From Heterodera schachtii (lineage: Eukaryota > Nematoda > Chromadorea > Rhabditida > Heteroderidae): DNA of 64,000 nt. The translations under genes were made by a program, and so were the position numbers. Below are positions 1-13,178 of the stretch, piece after piece. The DNA lies in the NCBI GenBank assembly GCA_023374025.1, contig SIJG01000005.1, forward strand, positions 2,005,850 to 2,069,849, given 5' to 3'. Below the pieces are notes generated by a model. The model worked only from the letters and a program-made list of their open reading frames with translations, was not told the DNA's origin and did no database searches. Numbering within the stretch: position 1 is the stretch's first letter; every line of letters begins with the position of its first letter.

Positions 1-313
1 TAACACTGGAGAAAAAAAAAATTTGACCTGAAGAGCAAAAAAGCTCTTCGGAGAAATTTTTTCTGGCTATGGGCTTGAAAGTAATTAGTTTTTCAATAAT
101 TTATGCCGATTAAAAAAAATTTTGACTTTAAAACGTCTTGAAAAAATGTGCAAGCCTTTCTTTTTCTAGAAAGGAAAATTTATTTGATTACGAAAATTTT
201 CATTAAAATATTGCCAACAGTTCGGTGATTTATTCAACAAATTCTCTGACCAATCATTGATCCATTCACTTTCCTTTCTCCTTTCTATATCCGATCGTTT
301 GTCCGTCGATTGA
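1..313. other. 3' flank of EF-hand/Cys-rich copy 1
   Basis: This is AT-rich sequence downstream of the minus-strand gene. Positions 180-310 resemble the flank of copy 2 at about 13440-13575, so the duplicated segment extends beyond the coding part. No other gene is seen. Confidence 0.6.
229..234 (-). terminator. putative polyadenylation signal of copy 1
   Basis: The minus strand reads AATAAA, about 80 nt past the stop codon at 314-316. The position is normal for a nematode 3' end. The assignment rests on motif and distance only. Confidence 0.45.
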
Positions 314-1799
314 TCAGATCAGCGACCGATCAAATTCCACTGGCTCAATTTGACTGTTCCCATTGATGTCCATGTGGCCAAACCAGGCGTTGTTCTTGGC
401 CAAATGTTCCGCTGAAGTGCCATTCTTGGTCTCCACCAAATATGCAATGGCTTCTTTCATCGAAATGGTACCGCTTTTGTCCGCATCGACCTAATTAATT
501 AATATTCAAAAATCCCGGAATATGTAAAACTTTTTTTGAAAAAATTGCTTTTAGGGGTAAACAACAAAATAATTTTTAAATTTTTCATATTTAATTTTTT
601 ATTAATTCATAAAACAAACATATTAAAAATTAGTTTGAAATTTATCTTTATCCAGAATATAAAAGACACGTAATTACCGTATCAAAATGTTTTCGCGCAG
701 TTTTCACCTTCTTCAATGAATGTACAAATGGAGAGTTATCACTAGCACTAAAAAATTGTAAATTTTATATATTAATCGAATGAAAAATGATTAACACTCA
801 TTCTGAAGGAGAGAAAAGAGTGAATACTACAAAAACTTCAGAGAGTTAGAGAACAAACGAGAGTGTAGAAAAATAAGAGAACAGGTGACAGTTAGAGAAC
901 CTAATAGGGATCGATTGCTAACTTCCGGCCGCCCCGTCAACGAGGACATTTGGAAAAAGAGGACAAAGGGGATAATTTGACCTTATTAATTGCCTAAAGA
1001 ATTTCACTAACTGCAAAAACATACTTGTTTCTTTTGCTAAAGCCATTTATAATATTAAAAAATCTTTTTTGTCATATTTTTCAACTGTCCATTTGATGAC
1101 TTTTGTTAAAATTATTTTATTATCCAAATGTTCCGCTTTTCAAACAGTCCGAATATCCGGGAGACATCCGCCCCCTTAATCTGGATAGTACCCAATCTCG
1201 CTACTGTACTTGCTGCTTGCGAGCCGGGCATTCGGTTTGCTGTTCTCCGGACATCCGCCCTCACCGTCCTTGAGGCAATATTCACACCCTTCTGGACAAT
1301 ATTGGGCGTACTGTTTGTCACAACAGTAGTAACAGCTGCAGCGTGTTGCCGAAAGAAAGCACTTTTTGCTTTTGTCTTTGCTGATATCGAACTCGCAGAC
1401 CACACAGTTTCTGCCGAACATGTTGCAATCTGGACCGGGAACATCGACGACACATCTAAACACAAATTTTGTGCTGCCGCTGTTTCGGCAGTTGCGGGTC
1501 CAAATTTTAAGGGTCCGACATCTAGAGAACTGACATTTGGGGACCTAGGTCCCCACTCTCGGGGTCAAAGCCTTGTAATTAATACTGTATGTATAATAGA
1601 TATTTAAAAAATATTAAAAAATTACGTAAAGGTAATTTGGTCATAGCAGCAGCCTGGTACATAAGCTATTTCATTAGTGCATGGAAAAGCCTGAAAAATA
1701 AAGAATTATGAAGAAAAAATTTAAGCCGGTGCTTACTCGTGGGATAATATTCGCGAGAAAAATAACTCTGATGGACAGAAAATTTCTGAAAAATGCCAT
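314..1799 (-). CDS. secreted Cys-rich / EF-hand protein, copy 1 (intact)
   Basis: The five-exon model has exons 1737-1799, 1626-1690, 1210-1455, 678-747 and 314-490, with GT..AG borders and matching phases. The summed length of 621 nt gives 206 aa. Exon 1 is a signal peptide (MAFFRNFLSIRVIF then an aliphatic run). Exons 2-3 hold 16 cysteines, including the motifs GCCY, CSCYYCC and GGCPEN. Exon 4 is a 23-residue linker ending HFDT. Exon 5 carries two EF-hand loops: DADKSGTISMKE, a canonical calcium loop, and DINGNSQIEPVE, with Ser where Gly is usual. The likely role is a secreted, disulfide-bonded calcium-binding protein. The Cys-rich part matches no family I can name. Four paralogues follow on the same strand. 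A conserved TATA-like box lies 93 nt upstream of the start. The splice sites are consistent in all copies, which supports the model. Confidence 0.8.
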
Positions 1800-1887
1800 C
1801 TTGAAAAAATTATTAAAATATGTTTAATTATCAGTAAATTATTTGAAATAAGAATTTTAATTCCATTTTTTGCTTATTTCTTTACCA

Positions 1888-1897
1888 CATTTATACA
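1888..1897 (-). promoter_or_regulatory. TATA-like box of copy 1
   Basis: The minus strand reads TTTATGTATAAATGTGG, about 93 nt before the start codon. The same block, in the form TTTATGTGTATAAATATA, occurs upstream of copies 3, 4 and 5, and a copy-1-like version upstream of copy 2. Conservation across paralogues is the main support. The transcription start is not known. Confidence 0.5.
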
Positions 1898-2117
1898 TAA
1901 ATGGAGGTGTGGGTCAGAATAATTTATTATGCTTCTTAAATATAGTGGTTAAAATATTTCTTGGTTTGTTTTATTTGTTCTTTTATTTACAATAATATTA
2001 AATTTATTCAACACAAAGCATCCGTAAAAATGTTTTGATGATGAAGAAAAACTGAGACAGAAAGCAATAAAACAACAAATTAATTCAGAACAAAAAAAAA
2101 AGAAATAAAAATAAAAA

Positions 2118-2411
2118 CGATTAGAATACCTGCAACTACCAACACTTGAGAAAAGGCGAAAGCTATTTGACCTGTTCATGGCGCATAAAATTGTTTATGG
2201 CCGAACAGATCTAGATATATTTAAAATTTTCAAACCTTCTGAACGCTTTAATGTCCCCTTTTATAGGGTTAACACAAAATATAAACTAGGCAAAAAATTT
2301 ATTCCCTTTGCGGGGAGGGCTACAAAATTGTGGAATCAGCTGGATAAAGAAATCATTAAAATAAATTCTTTAAATCAATTTAAGACAAAAATTAAACTCC
2401 TTAACGTATAA
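2118..2411 (+). pseudogene. 3' end of a non-LTR retrotransposon reverse transcriptase
   Basis: One open frame reads RLEYLQLPTLEKRRKLFDL, followed by MAHKIVYGRTDLDIF, and later FAGRATKLWNQLDKEII with SLNQFKTKI close to the stop. This is the usual C-terminal tail of LINE-type reverse transcriptases: an L-x-x-L-x-x-RR-x-x-x-DL block, then R-x-x-x-LWN-x-L and x-x-FK. No catalytic core is present upstream, where the conserved promoter region of copy 1 lies instead. It is therefore a 5'-truncated insertion, typical of LINEs. The clade (CR1, RTE or other) cannot be decided from so short a piece. Confidence 0.7.
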
Positions 2412-2560
2412 AATGACCGGAAAAGTGAATTATCTCTTTAATTAAAGATATTATATGTTTTATATAGTGATTTGCTTTTATTGATCATTGACCTCATTCT
2501 TATATTTAATTTTGTTGTGATTTCTTATTTTTGTTTAATTTTTAATCCATATTACTCGAA

Positions 2561-3745
2561 CGTGGTGAGTCGAAGTGACAAAAGTGCAGATGTGGCGAAG
2601 TGACAAAAGTGCGAATGTGGGCGAAGTGACAAAAGTGCGAATGTGGTCAAAGTGACAAAAGTGCGAATGAGTGGTGATCAGAAGGGGCGGGTCATTTCAG
2701 TACGGATTTATTTAAATAAGTAAATTAATTAATTATTTTAATCTATTAATAGATTTGCTGACTAAAATTATAATTTAATTTATTATTTATTATTTCCCAA
2801 ACAATATATTTTTGTGAGGGAAATACAGTGCCCCAAAAAAGACTTGAACCAAACCTGAAAAACTATCTTATAGTTCATTTAAAAACCTGAAACAATTCAT
2901 GCTTGCATAACTTTGACTGCTGATCAAAAAAGGCTCTTACACCAACCTGATCAGATCACTCCTTCCTAGTGACCGGGACACCCAAAATACACTGAAAATC
3001 GGGAAATTTTCGAAATCCCTAGGGGGTTGGGAAATTTTTATAGAAAAAATGGGCAAGCCCACTGACAAGAACACAAAAATTGCTACCGAATTGCTTTTGG
3101 AATGGTGGTTCTATGATTTGTATATAGAAAGTTATACTTGGTTGAATATTTGATCACCGTAAAAATGATCAAATTTTGATCAGTGCTATAACTTTTTGTA
3201 GAAGCATCCAAATTAAACAACCTTGGTATCTTTTGATAGCCCTAAGTGTCCTCTATTTACCTGTAAAATTCAAAAAATTTGGTTGGGTTTAAAAAAGTTG
3301 TGGCTTGTAAATTACAAAAATTGATTTGGTAAACCTTTTTGATCACAACTTCTTTGAAACTCAACGAAATTTTTTGAAATTTTACAGGAAAATAGAGGAT
3401 AATCAGGGCTATCAAAGTTACCAAGAATGTTTAATTTGGATGCTTCTATAAAAAGTTATGGTGCATGAATTTTATCAAATTATTCTATGGTCGTGTCTTT
3501 TTTATGGTTGTGTAAACTGAAATAAAGCCAAATATATATTATTAATAGATTGTTATTCAATTATCAATTAATTAATTAATTTAATTATTTAAATAAATCT
3601 TCCGTACTGAAATGACCCGCCCCCTCTGATCACCACTCATTCGCACTTTTGTCACTTTGACCACATTCGCACTTTTGTCACTTTGAACATTCGCACTTTT
3701 GTCACTTCGCCCACATTCGCACTTTTGTCACTTCAACCTAGCACC
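2561..3745. mobile_element. foldback element A, 9-bp TSD
   Basis: The 1185-bp element is flanked by the 9-bp direct repeat ttactcgaa (2552-2560 and 3746-3754). Both arms consist of a short direct repeat, gaagtgacaaaagtgcgaat, in opposite orientation (about 2570-2720 and 3600-3735). A further palindrome (about 3170-3480) fills the centre. No transposase is visible, so it is non-autonomous. The architecture resembles Drosophila FB elements. Confidence 0.75.
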
Positions 3746-4004
3746 TTACTCGAAGACGATTCAATCTATGACACATCCGCAGAGTAAGTGGATTACTCCC
3801 TTTTGTGGACTTTTTTCTTTTTTGCATAAATAAATAAATAAATAAACCTTCAAGTTCTTAAGTGTCTTTATGCAAGCTTTGATTGTAGTTGTGGTCTATC
3901 TACTGATGCTGCTCGAAAAAGTCCAATAATTCCACAACAAAGTCATTTCGAAAACAGATTTTCAGCAAAAATTATAAAAAATTAACAAACTTCCTTGCAT
4001 TGCT

Positions 4005-7000
4005 AATTGTGTTATTTTACTGATAATACGGTTGATGGCATATAAATAAAATATTTAATAGAGCAACACAAAAACTTGCCGAGACACTTGAATTATTTTT
4101 TTTGATTTTTCATTATTGCATTCAAATCAATTATGGCAATTTAATATAGTAAATTCAATTAATAATATATTTTCTAATCATTTTTATAAATCGGTTATGG
4201 AAAAGCTGCTAAAAACCTAGAGCACATCTCAAAAATCATGTCGCTTCCGATGCCGTTTGTGTTTTAATTCGCACAAAGCCACCAACTTGAAATAATGCGA
4301 TATTTTCTTTTTTATGAAAACACCTAGGCTTGTGTTCCATTAGTTCTTGCCATTGTTTGCTGCATATACTTTTTAGTGCATCAATGTTTTCCATAATAAT
4401 TTCTATAGAGTTCATTCGCAAAACAATGGCATTTTTTGGGATATAAAAAATGGTGCAAATGGCTCCTGGTAACAGTTATGGCTTTTCTGTTCGCAACTCA
4501 GTATCATTAATCTTACCCTTTGGTAAAAATTATGAAAGGGTTATTTCAAAATGCCGCTAACAATGTTTCGGCTGACGGCATATAAATAAACTATTTAATA
4601 GAGCAACACAAAAACTTGCCGAGACACTTGAATTATTTTTTTTGATTTTTCATTATTGCATTCAAATCAATTATGACAATTTAATATAGTAAATTCAATT
4701 AATAATATATTTTGTAATCATTTTTATAAATCGGTTATGGAAAAGCTGCTAAAAACCTAAAGCACATCTCAAAAATCATGTCGCTTCCGATGCCGTTTGT
4801 GTTTTAATTCGCACAAAGCCACCAACTTGAAATAATGCGATATTTTCTTTTTTATGAAAACACCTAGGCTTGTGTCCCATTAGTTCATGCCATTGTTTGC
4901 TGCATATACTTTTTAGTGCATCAATGTTTTCCATAATAATTTCTATGGAGTTCATTCGCAAAACAATGGCATTTTTTGGGATATAAAAAATGGTGCAAAT
5001 GGCTCCTGGTAACAGTTACGGCTTTTCTGTTCGCAGCTCCGTATCATTAATCTTACCCTTTGGTAAAAATTATGAAAGGGTTATTTCAAAATGCCGCTAA
5101 CAATGTTTCGGCTGACGGCATATAAATAAAATATTTAATAGAGCAACACAAAAACTTGCCGAGACACTTGAATTATTTTTTTTGATTTTTCATTATTGCA
5201 TTCAAATCAATTATGGCAATTGAATATAGTAAATTCAATTAATAATATATTTTGTAATCATTTTTATAAATCGTTTATGGAAAAGCTGCTAAAAACCTAA
5301 AGCACATCTCAAAAATCATGTCGCTTCCGATGCCGTTTGTGTTTTAATTCGCACAAAGCCACCAACTTGAAATAATGCGATATTTTCTTTTTTATGAAAA
5401 CACCTAGGCTTGTGTCCCATTAGTTCATGCCATTGTTTGCTGCATATACTTTTTAGTGCATCAATGTTTTCCATAATAATTTCTATAGAGTTCATTCGCA
5501 AAACAATGGCATTTTTTGGGATATAAAAAATGGTGCAAATGGCTCCTGGTAACAGTTACGGCTTTTCTGTTCGCAACTCCGTATCATTAATCTTACCCTT
5601 TGGTAAAAATTATGAAAGGGTTATTTCAAAATGCCGCTAACAATGTTTCGGCTGACGGCATATAAATAAACTATTTAATAGAGCAACACAAAAACTTGCC
5701 GAGACACTTGAATTATTTTTTTTGATTTTTCATTATTGCATTCAAATCAATTATGGCAATTGAATATAGTAAATTCAATTAATAATAATTTTGTAATCAT
5801 TTTTATAAATCGTTTATGGAAAAGCTGCTAAAAACCTAAAGCACATCTCAAAAATCATGTCGCTTCCGATGCCGTTTGTGTTTTAATTCGCACAAAGCCA
5901 CCAACTTGAAATAATGCGATATTTTCTTTTTTATGAAAACACCTAGGCTTGTGTCCCATTAGTTCCTGCCATTGTTTGCTGCATATACTTTTTAGTGCAT
6001 CAATGTTTTCCATAATAATTTCTATAGAGTTCATTCGCAAAACAATGGCATTTTTTGGGATATAAAAAATGGTGCAAATGGCTCCTGGTAACAGTTACGG
6101 CTTTTCTGTTCGCAGCTCCGTATCATTAATCTTACCCTTTGGTAAAAATTATGAAAGGGTTATTTCAAAATGCCGCTAACAATGTTTCGGCTGACGGCAT
6201 ATAAATAAACTATTTAATAGAGCAACACAAAAACTTGCCGAGACACTTGAATTATTTTTTTTGATTTTTCATTATTGCATTCAAATCAATTATGGCAATT
6301 GAATATAGTAAATTCAATTAATAATAATTTTGTAATCATTTTTATAAATCGTTTATGGAAAAGCTGCTAAAAACCTAAAGCAGATCTCAAAAATCATGTC
6401 GCTTCCGATGCCGTTTGTGTTTTAATTCGCACAAAGCCACCAACTTGAAATAATGCGATATTTTCTTTTTTACGAAAACACCTAGGCTTGTGTCCCATTA
6501 GTTCCTGCCATTGTTTGCTGCATATACTTTTTAGTGCATCAATGTTTTCCATAATAATTTCTATAGAGTTCATTCGCAAAACAATGGCATTTTTTGGGAT
6601 ATAAAAAATGGTGCAAATGGCTCCTGGTAACAGTTACGGCTTTTCTGTTCGCAACTCCGTATCATTAATCTTACCCTTTGGTAAAAATTATGAAAGGGTT
6701 ATTTCAAAATGCCGCTAACAATGTTTCGGCTGACGGCATATAAATAAACTATTTAATAGAGCAACACAAAAACTTGCCGAGACACTTGAATTATTTTTTT
6801 TGATTTTTCATTATTGCATTCAAACCAATTATGGCAATTGAATATAGTAAATTCAATTAATAATAATTTTGTAATCATTTTTATAAATCGTTTATGGAAA
6901 AGCTGCTAAAAACCTAAAGCACATCTCAAAAATCATGTCGCTTCCGATGCCGTTTGTGTTTTAATTCGCACAAAGCCACCAACTTGAAATAATGCGATAT

Positions 7001-9757
7001 TTTCTTTTTTATGAAAACACCTAGGCTTGTGTCCCATTAGTTCCTGCCATTGTTTGCTGCATATACTTTTTAGTGCATCAATGTTTTCCATAATAATTTC
7101 TATGGAATTCATTCGCAAAACAATGGCATTTTTTGGGTTATAAAAAATGGTGCAAATGGCTCCTGGTAACAGTTACGGCTTTTCTGTTCGCAACTCCGTA
7201 TCATTAATCTTACCCTTTGGTAAAAATTATGAAAGGGTTATTTCAAAATGCCGCTAACAATGTTACGGCTGACGGCATATAAATAAAATATTTAATAGAG
7301 CAACACAAAAACTTGCCGAGACACTTGAATTATTTTTTTTGATTTTTCATTATTGCATTCAAATCAATTATGGCAATTGAATATAGTAAATTCAATTAAT
7401 AATATATTTTGTAATCATTTTTATAAATCGTTTATGGAAAAGCTGCTAAAAACCTAGAGCACATCTCAAAAATCATGTCGCTTCCGATGCCGTTTGTGTT
7501 TTAATTCGCACAAAGCCACCAACTTGGAATAATGCGATAATTTTCTTTTTTAACGAAAACTCCTAGGCTTGTGTCCCATTAGTTTATGCCATTGTTTGCT
7601 GCATATACTTTTTAGTGCATCAATGTTTTCCATAATAATTTCTATGGAGTTCATTCGCAAAACAATGGCATTTTTTGGGATATAAAAAATGGTGCAAATG
7701 GCTCCTGGTAACAGTTACGGCTTTTCTGTTCGCAGCTCCGTATCATTAATCTTACCCTTTGGTAAAAATTATGAAAGGGTTATTTCAAAATGCCGCTAAC
7801 AATGTTTCGGCTGACGGCATATAAATAAAATATTTAATAGAGCAACACAAAAACTTGCCGAGACACTTGAATTATTTTTTTTGATTTTTCATTATTGCAT
7901 TCAAATCAATTATGGCAATTGAATATAGTAAATTCAATTAATAATATATTTTGTAATCATTTTTATAAATCGTTTATGGAAAAGCTGCTAAAAACCTAGA
8001 GCACATCTCAAAAATCATGTCGCTTCCGATGCCGTTTGTGTTTTAATTCGCACAAAGCCACCAACTTGAAATAATGCGATATTTTCTTTTTTACGAAAAC
8101 ACCTAGGCTTGTGTCCCATTAGTTCATGCCATTGTTTGCTGCATATACTTTTTAGTGCATCAATGTTTTCCATAATAATTTCTAATGGAGTTCATTCGCA
8201 AAACAATGGCATTTTTTGGGTTATAAAAAATGGTGCAAATGGCTCCTGGTAACATATACGGCTTTTCTGTTCGCAGCTCCGTATCATTAATCTTACCCTT
8301 TGGTAAAAATTATGAAAGGGTTATTTCAAAATGCCGCTAACAATGTTACGGCTGACGGCATATAAATAAAATATTTAATAGAGCAACACAAAAACTTGCC
8401 GAGACACTTGAATTATTTTTTTTGATTTTTCATTATTGCATTCAAATCAATTATGGCAATTGAATATAGTAAATACAATTAATAATATATTTTGTAATCA
8501 TTTTTATAAATCGTTTATGGAAAAGCTGCTAAAAACCTAGAGCACATCTCAAAAATCATGTCGCTTCCGATGCCGTTTGTGTTTTAATTCGCACAAAGCC
8601 ACCAACTTGAAATAATGCGATATTTTCTTTTTTACGAAAACACCTAGGCTTGTGTCCCATTAGTTCATGCCATTGTTTGCTGCATATACTTTTTAGTGCA
8701 TCAATGTTTTCCATAATAATTTCAATGGAGTTCATTCGCAAAACAATGGCATTTTTTGGGTTATAAAAAATGGTGCAAATGGCTCCTGGTAACATATACG
8801 GCTTTTCTGTTCGCAACTCAGTATCATTAATCTTACCCTTTGGTAAAAATTATGAAAGGGTTATTTCAAAATGCCGCTAACAATGTTTCGGCTGACGGCA
8901 TATAAATTAACTATTTAATAGAGCAACACAAAAACTTGCCGAGACACTTGAATTATTTTTTTTGATTTTTCATTATTGCATTCAAATCAATTATGGCAAT
9001 TGAATATAGTAAATTCAATTAATAATAATTTTGTAATCATTTTTATAAATCGTTTATGGAAAAGCTGCTAAAAACCTAGAGCACATCTCAAAAATCATGT
9101 CGCTTCCGATGCCGTTTGTGTTTTAATTCGCACAAAGCCACCAACTTGAAATAATGCGATATTTTCTTTTTTACGAAAACACCTAGGCTTGTGTCCCATT
9201 AGTTCATGCCATTGTTTGCTGCATATACTTTTTAGTGCATCAATGTTTTCCATAATAATTTCAATGGAGTTCATTCGCAAAACAATGGCATTTTTTGGGT
9301 TATAAAAAATGGTGCAAATGGCTCCTGGTAACAGTTACGGCTTTTCTGTTCGCAACTCCGTATCATTAATCTTACCCTTTGGTAAAAATTATGAAAGGGT
9401 TATTTCAAAATGCCGCTAACAATGTTTCGGCTGACGGCATATAAATAAACTATTTAATAGAGCAACACAAAAACTTGCCGAGACACTTGAATTATTTTTT
9501 TTGATTTTTCATTATTGCATTCAAATCAATTATGACAATTTAATATAGTAAATTCAATTAATAATAATTTTGTAATCATTTTTATAAATCGGTTATGGAA
9601 AAGCTGCTAAAAACCTAGGGCACATCTCAAAAATCATGTCGCTTCCGATGCCGTTTGTGTTTTAATTCGCACAAAGCCACCAACTTGGAATAATGCGATA
9701 ATTTTCTTTTTTAACGAAAACTCCTAGGCTTGTGTCCCATTAGTTTATGCCATTGAT
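4005..9757. repeat. satellite array, about 10.6 units of 539-540 bp
   Basis: About eleven head-to-tail units are 97-99 percent alike by eye. The last is truncated at 9757 inside the unit. Nine units contain the same minus-strand 61-codon frame, starting MRMNSIEIIMENIDALKS and ending KTQTASEAT. It occupies 4236-4421, 4776-4961, 5316-5501, 5855-6040, 6394-6579, 6933-7118, 8556-8741 and 9095-9280, plus the unit starting near 8016 with a small indel. Units 7 and 11 share the same two frame-breaking indels, which points to duplication of a four-unit block or gene conversion. The frame varies at Q/H, E/G and H/R, and also has silent changes. There is no evidence that it is translated. Confidence 0.9.
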
Positions 9758-10290
9758 GAATTTCGTTGAAATTAAAACTTTAATTTTCCTTGAGTAAATC
9801 AGGAAAATTTATATATTTTAAAATATTTTACAAACTACCGAAGAAAAACAAAAATTTATTGGGAAATCTTAATTTTTTTTTTTTTGTAAATTTTGTTGTA
9901 AAATAGAGCTTAAATTCCATAATTTGCCCTGCAGTGCTCGAAATGGGAGCCCTGACCTATTACTTTTGCTAATCCAATTTTTCACAAAAATGTTTTTAAC
10001 AATTTTAAGTTGATTGGAAAATTCAGTTACCGAAGAGAAAGAGGAAGAGAGAGAGAGAGAGGAAGAGGAAGCGATTTTAAGTGTTCCTATTTAAAGTTAG
10101 TGTTTAATGAAATAAATAATTGAATTCCCGGCCATTAAAAAATCCATTTGTCCTATTTCAGTGCCCGTAGGGCAGTGGTTAATTAAAAATAAAAATGCCA
10201 GAAAGGCAAATAACCATTTCCGAAATAAAAAAATATTTTATTTAATGAAAATAATTTACTTAATGACATTTTGCCAACATTTTTTAAAAA

Positions 10291-10453
10291 TTATTTCTCA
10301 GTGACGAAACGATCAGTGACGAAATGATCGGCCACCGTTTGATTGGCGCCCGGAAAATGCGTCAGTAAAATTTTATTGTCATAGATACAAGTTCCTTGCT
10401 TTTTGTGGGCACAGACCACGAATCCGCGATCCATTTTGGCCAATTCCGAACCC
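10291..10453 (-). CDS. possible terminal exon, unknown protein
   Basis: A minus-strand frame follows an acceptor (tctag, then GGGTTCGG) and runs GSELAKMDRGFVVCAHKK through CIYDNKILLTHFPG to DRFVTEK and a stop. Its codon use looks more gene-like than the neighbourhood, and it contains two cysteines and no low complexity. A loosely similar stretch lies near 28600-28680 on the minus strand, so it may instead be part of an old dispersed repeat. No upstream exon was found. Function is unknown. Confidence 0.25.
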
Positions 10454-12176
10454 CTAGACCCAAATTCGAACAAAAAGTCGAAAGTCAAAATTTTTTAATT
10501 TAGCATTTTTGGTTCAAAAACGGTATAAATGATCTCTTATTGAAGGATTGATGGTATGAGTTTATTTCCGTTTTCCGTGTATTTAAACCGATTTTTAAGA
10601 AAAACCAAATTTCGGAAAATTTGTCTTTTCGACTTTTTGTTCGAGTTCGGGTCCATGTACTAATAGAAGTTTGCTTCTATATTACAATACTAATGCCAAT
10701 AAACTTTATTTTAAATATTTGTATCACTGATGCATTTTCCACTAACCGATTTTCTGGTCACGCTTTGATTTACGTCATGTCCTGAAAATTATGAACAATG
10801 TAAAAAATAAATAAAAAATTTATAAAACAAAAATGCCAAAGTAAATGAGGAAGGATATCATAATGTCATTGCTCGAGAAAAAAAAGTGTAAAAAAAAATT
10901 ACAAAATGTGCTAATAAAAAGCTGGTAATCGGCTGGAAAATCCTCATTTCAGCCATAAAAATCCTCATTTGCCATTAAAATACCTCAAAAAATCCTCATT
11001 TGGCATGAAAAATCTTCATTTTTTTAAAACATCATAAAATTGCGAAAAAAACAGTTAACTTTAATATTTTTCGATTGAAACAATCAAATTCATCAATTTC
11101 TTGTCATTTATAACAGGGTTGCAGCGGGTCCAAAAAAATATCGGTTCTTTGGGCTTTTTCAGTTTTTAGCAACTATCTAGGCAAATATTTCGCGATTTTT
11201 AGAAACTAAAAATATATTTTTGTATAAAATTATCTAAAGGAAATTTATAAAAATATATTGCAAAAATGAGGATTTTTCGAAAAATGTTTAAGATTTGAAT
11301 AAAAAGTTCAAACCTTTTTCCAATTATACCTAATTTTTCAAAAAATCATATCGTTTTTGTCACTTTTTTTATCAAAACCACAAAAAAAATCCTTAAATCC
11401 TAATTTTCTAAAAATCTTATTTGACCCTCTAAAAGTCCACAAAAAGAGGAAAAATCCTCAGATATCGAAGCTCTGGTTTTAATTCATCTTAAGCAAAGCC
11501 TTTATTTAATCTATTCAAATTCCGCTTAATCCCGAAATAAAGGTCCCTGGTGCTGTTAAAGCCGCCGTTTTTTTCAAAATTGTAAGGTTAATTTTTTTGC
11601 TTTTTTTTACACAGTTATTAACTTTGTCTCCCTCATAGGGATGTGAAAAATAAATTATGAAATGAAATTTTAACATTTCATTGATATGCGTCAGATAATA
11701 TAGAATTTTAAAAAGTTAGCTGAAAAAATACTGCAAAATTAAGAATTGGAAATGGGAATTTAGCCTAAACCGTTGGTGTTTTAAATCCGCTCAAAGGGTG
11801 CCGCGTCGTTGCGCGAAAACCGCAAAAATTTATTTGAAAAAAAATTTCCTTAATTATATTTTTAAATAAATTAATTATAAATTCTTGCGGTTTTCGCGCA
11901 TTGGAGTATAAAAAATGAGGGTTCACCAGATCAAAATTTTCAAAAGCCTCATTCAGCCGGCAAAAAAGCCTCATTTTGGTAAAAAAAAGCCTCATTTTTA
12001 TAAAATTTATTCAAAACACGCTTAAATGTTCAAATGTAATATTTTGATTGTCCAAGATCAATGTGTGCAATTTTTTTATTAGAAATAAGCATTTGTGAAA
12101 TTCTGAGCATGAAAAATCGAAGTTGATTTTTTGCGGCGCTTTTTCAAAATAAAAAAACTTGTGGGACAGGGGGGGT

Positions 12177-12202
12177 CCGGCGGTGCCGATAGGCGCCGCC
12201 GG
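12177..12202. repeat. 26-bp GC-rich hairpin motif (family representative)
   Basis: A near-palindrome has stem ccggcggtgcc paired with ggcgccgccgg around a GATA loop. The one mismatch would be a G-U pair in RNA. Further copies lie at 12828-12853, 12960-12985, 17140-17165, 19217-19242, 29012-29037 (opposite strand), 38955-38980 and 43989-44014 (diverged). Most are followed by gaaa plus a T-run and then gttaacag within about 50 bp. It stands out strongly against the AT-rich background. Confidence 0.8.
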
Positions 12203-12372
12203 GAAAAATTTTGTAATTTTTAATGCGATTTGTTAACAGAGCCAAATTTTGCGATTTTGAGCAAATTTATAAGAAAAGGGTCCAGTGGTGACGATAGGCG
12301 CGCCGTGGCAAAAAAAAGCCACAAAATGAGGATAAATCCTCAGATCTGGGAACCCTGTAAAGTGGTGCAAAT

Positions 12373-13178
12373 CAGGGATGGCATTCCGAGGCCCCAAAAA
12401 TTTTCGGAAATCGGAAATCGGAATTCTGGGGGTTAAAAAATTTTCGGAAATCGGAAACCGGAATTCCGAGGTCCCAAAAATTTTCGGAAATCGGAAATCG
12501 GAATTCCGACCACAAAAACGTCGGAAATCGGAAATCGGAAGTCGGAAACCGGAAAATTTTCAAAAAATATAAAATATAATAAAAAATTTTTAAATATTAT
12601 AATAGGCTAAATTTTTATAATTCTTAACAATAAATGGTGATTTCAAAAATATTTTGGTTATTTGAATATTTTGCTTGAAAAATATTCAATGATTTTATCA
12701 AAATCTTTTTTTAATGTATTTTTGCATAATTTTAGAACATTTTAGGGAAAAGGAGTGAGTATTTACACGTTTTTTACGGAGCGCTTTTTCCAAAAACTTT
12801 TTGGGAACATTGGGGTGGGGGGTGGGTCCGGCGGTGCCGATAGGCGCCGCCGGGAAATTTTTGTAATTTAATGCGATTTGTTAACAGATTTTGTCCAAAA
12901 AATGACAAAAATTTGCGCTTTTGAGCAAATTTTGCAAGAAAATTAAGGCTTTTTAGGGTCCGGCGGTGCCGATAGGCGCCGCCGGAAAATTTTTGAAAGT
13001 TTCAGTTCAATTTATTAACAGAAATTGTACGAAAATTACTAATTTTTTGAAAAAAAATTAAAAAAAAAATTTCCGAAAATTTCCGACTTTACATCAAAAA
13101 TTTCGGAAACCGGAAGTCGGAATTCCGGCGACCAAAATTTTTTCGGAAGTCGGAAATCGGAATTCCGTGCCATCCCTG
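12373..13178. mobile_element. hAT-like foldback element, CAGGGATGGCA ends
   Basis: The 806-bp element begins cagggatggca and ends with its complement tgccatccctg. It is bounded by gtgcaaat (12365-12372) and gagcaaat (13179-13186), a 7-of-8 match to an 8-bp target duplication. The arms are built of cggaaatcggaattccg-type repeats. Two 26-bp hairpin motifs lie inside. There is no coding capacity. A 92-bp relative lies at 50437-50528, and fragments at 16268 and 51455. Confidence 0.65.

Larger units (their letters stand above)
9758..12372. other. intergenic, mostly repeats
   Basis: This is AT-rich sequence with a purine microsatellite (about 10027-10070). It also has a small inverted repeat (10446-10495 with 10613-10652) and degenerate element fragments from 10900 to 12360. 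The latter include one copy of the 26-bp GC-rich hairpin motif at 12177-12202. Apart from the possible exon at 10291-10453, no gene is seen. Confidence 0.5.

Noticed and set aside
1128..1607. 159-aa plus-strand frame
   Set aside because: It is antisense to the Cys-rich exon of copy 1. The same kind of shadow appears opposite copies 2 to 5.
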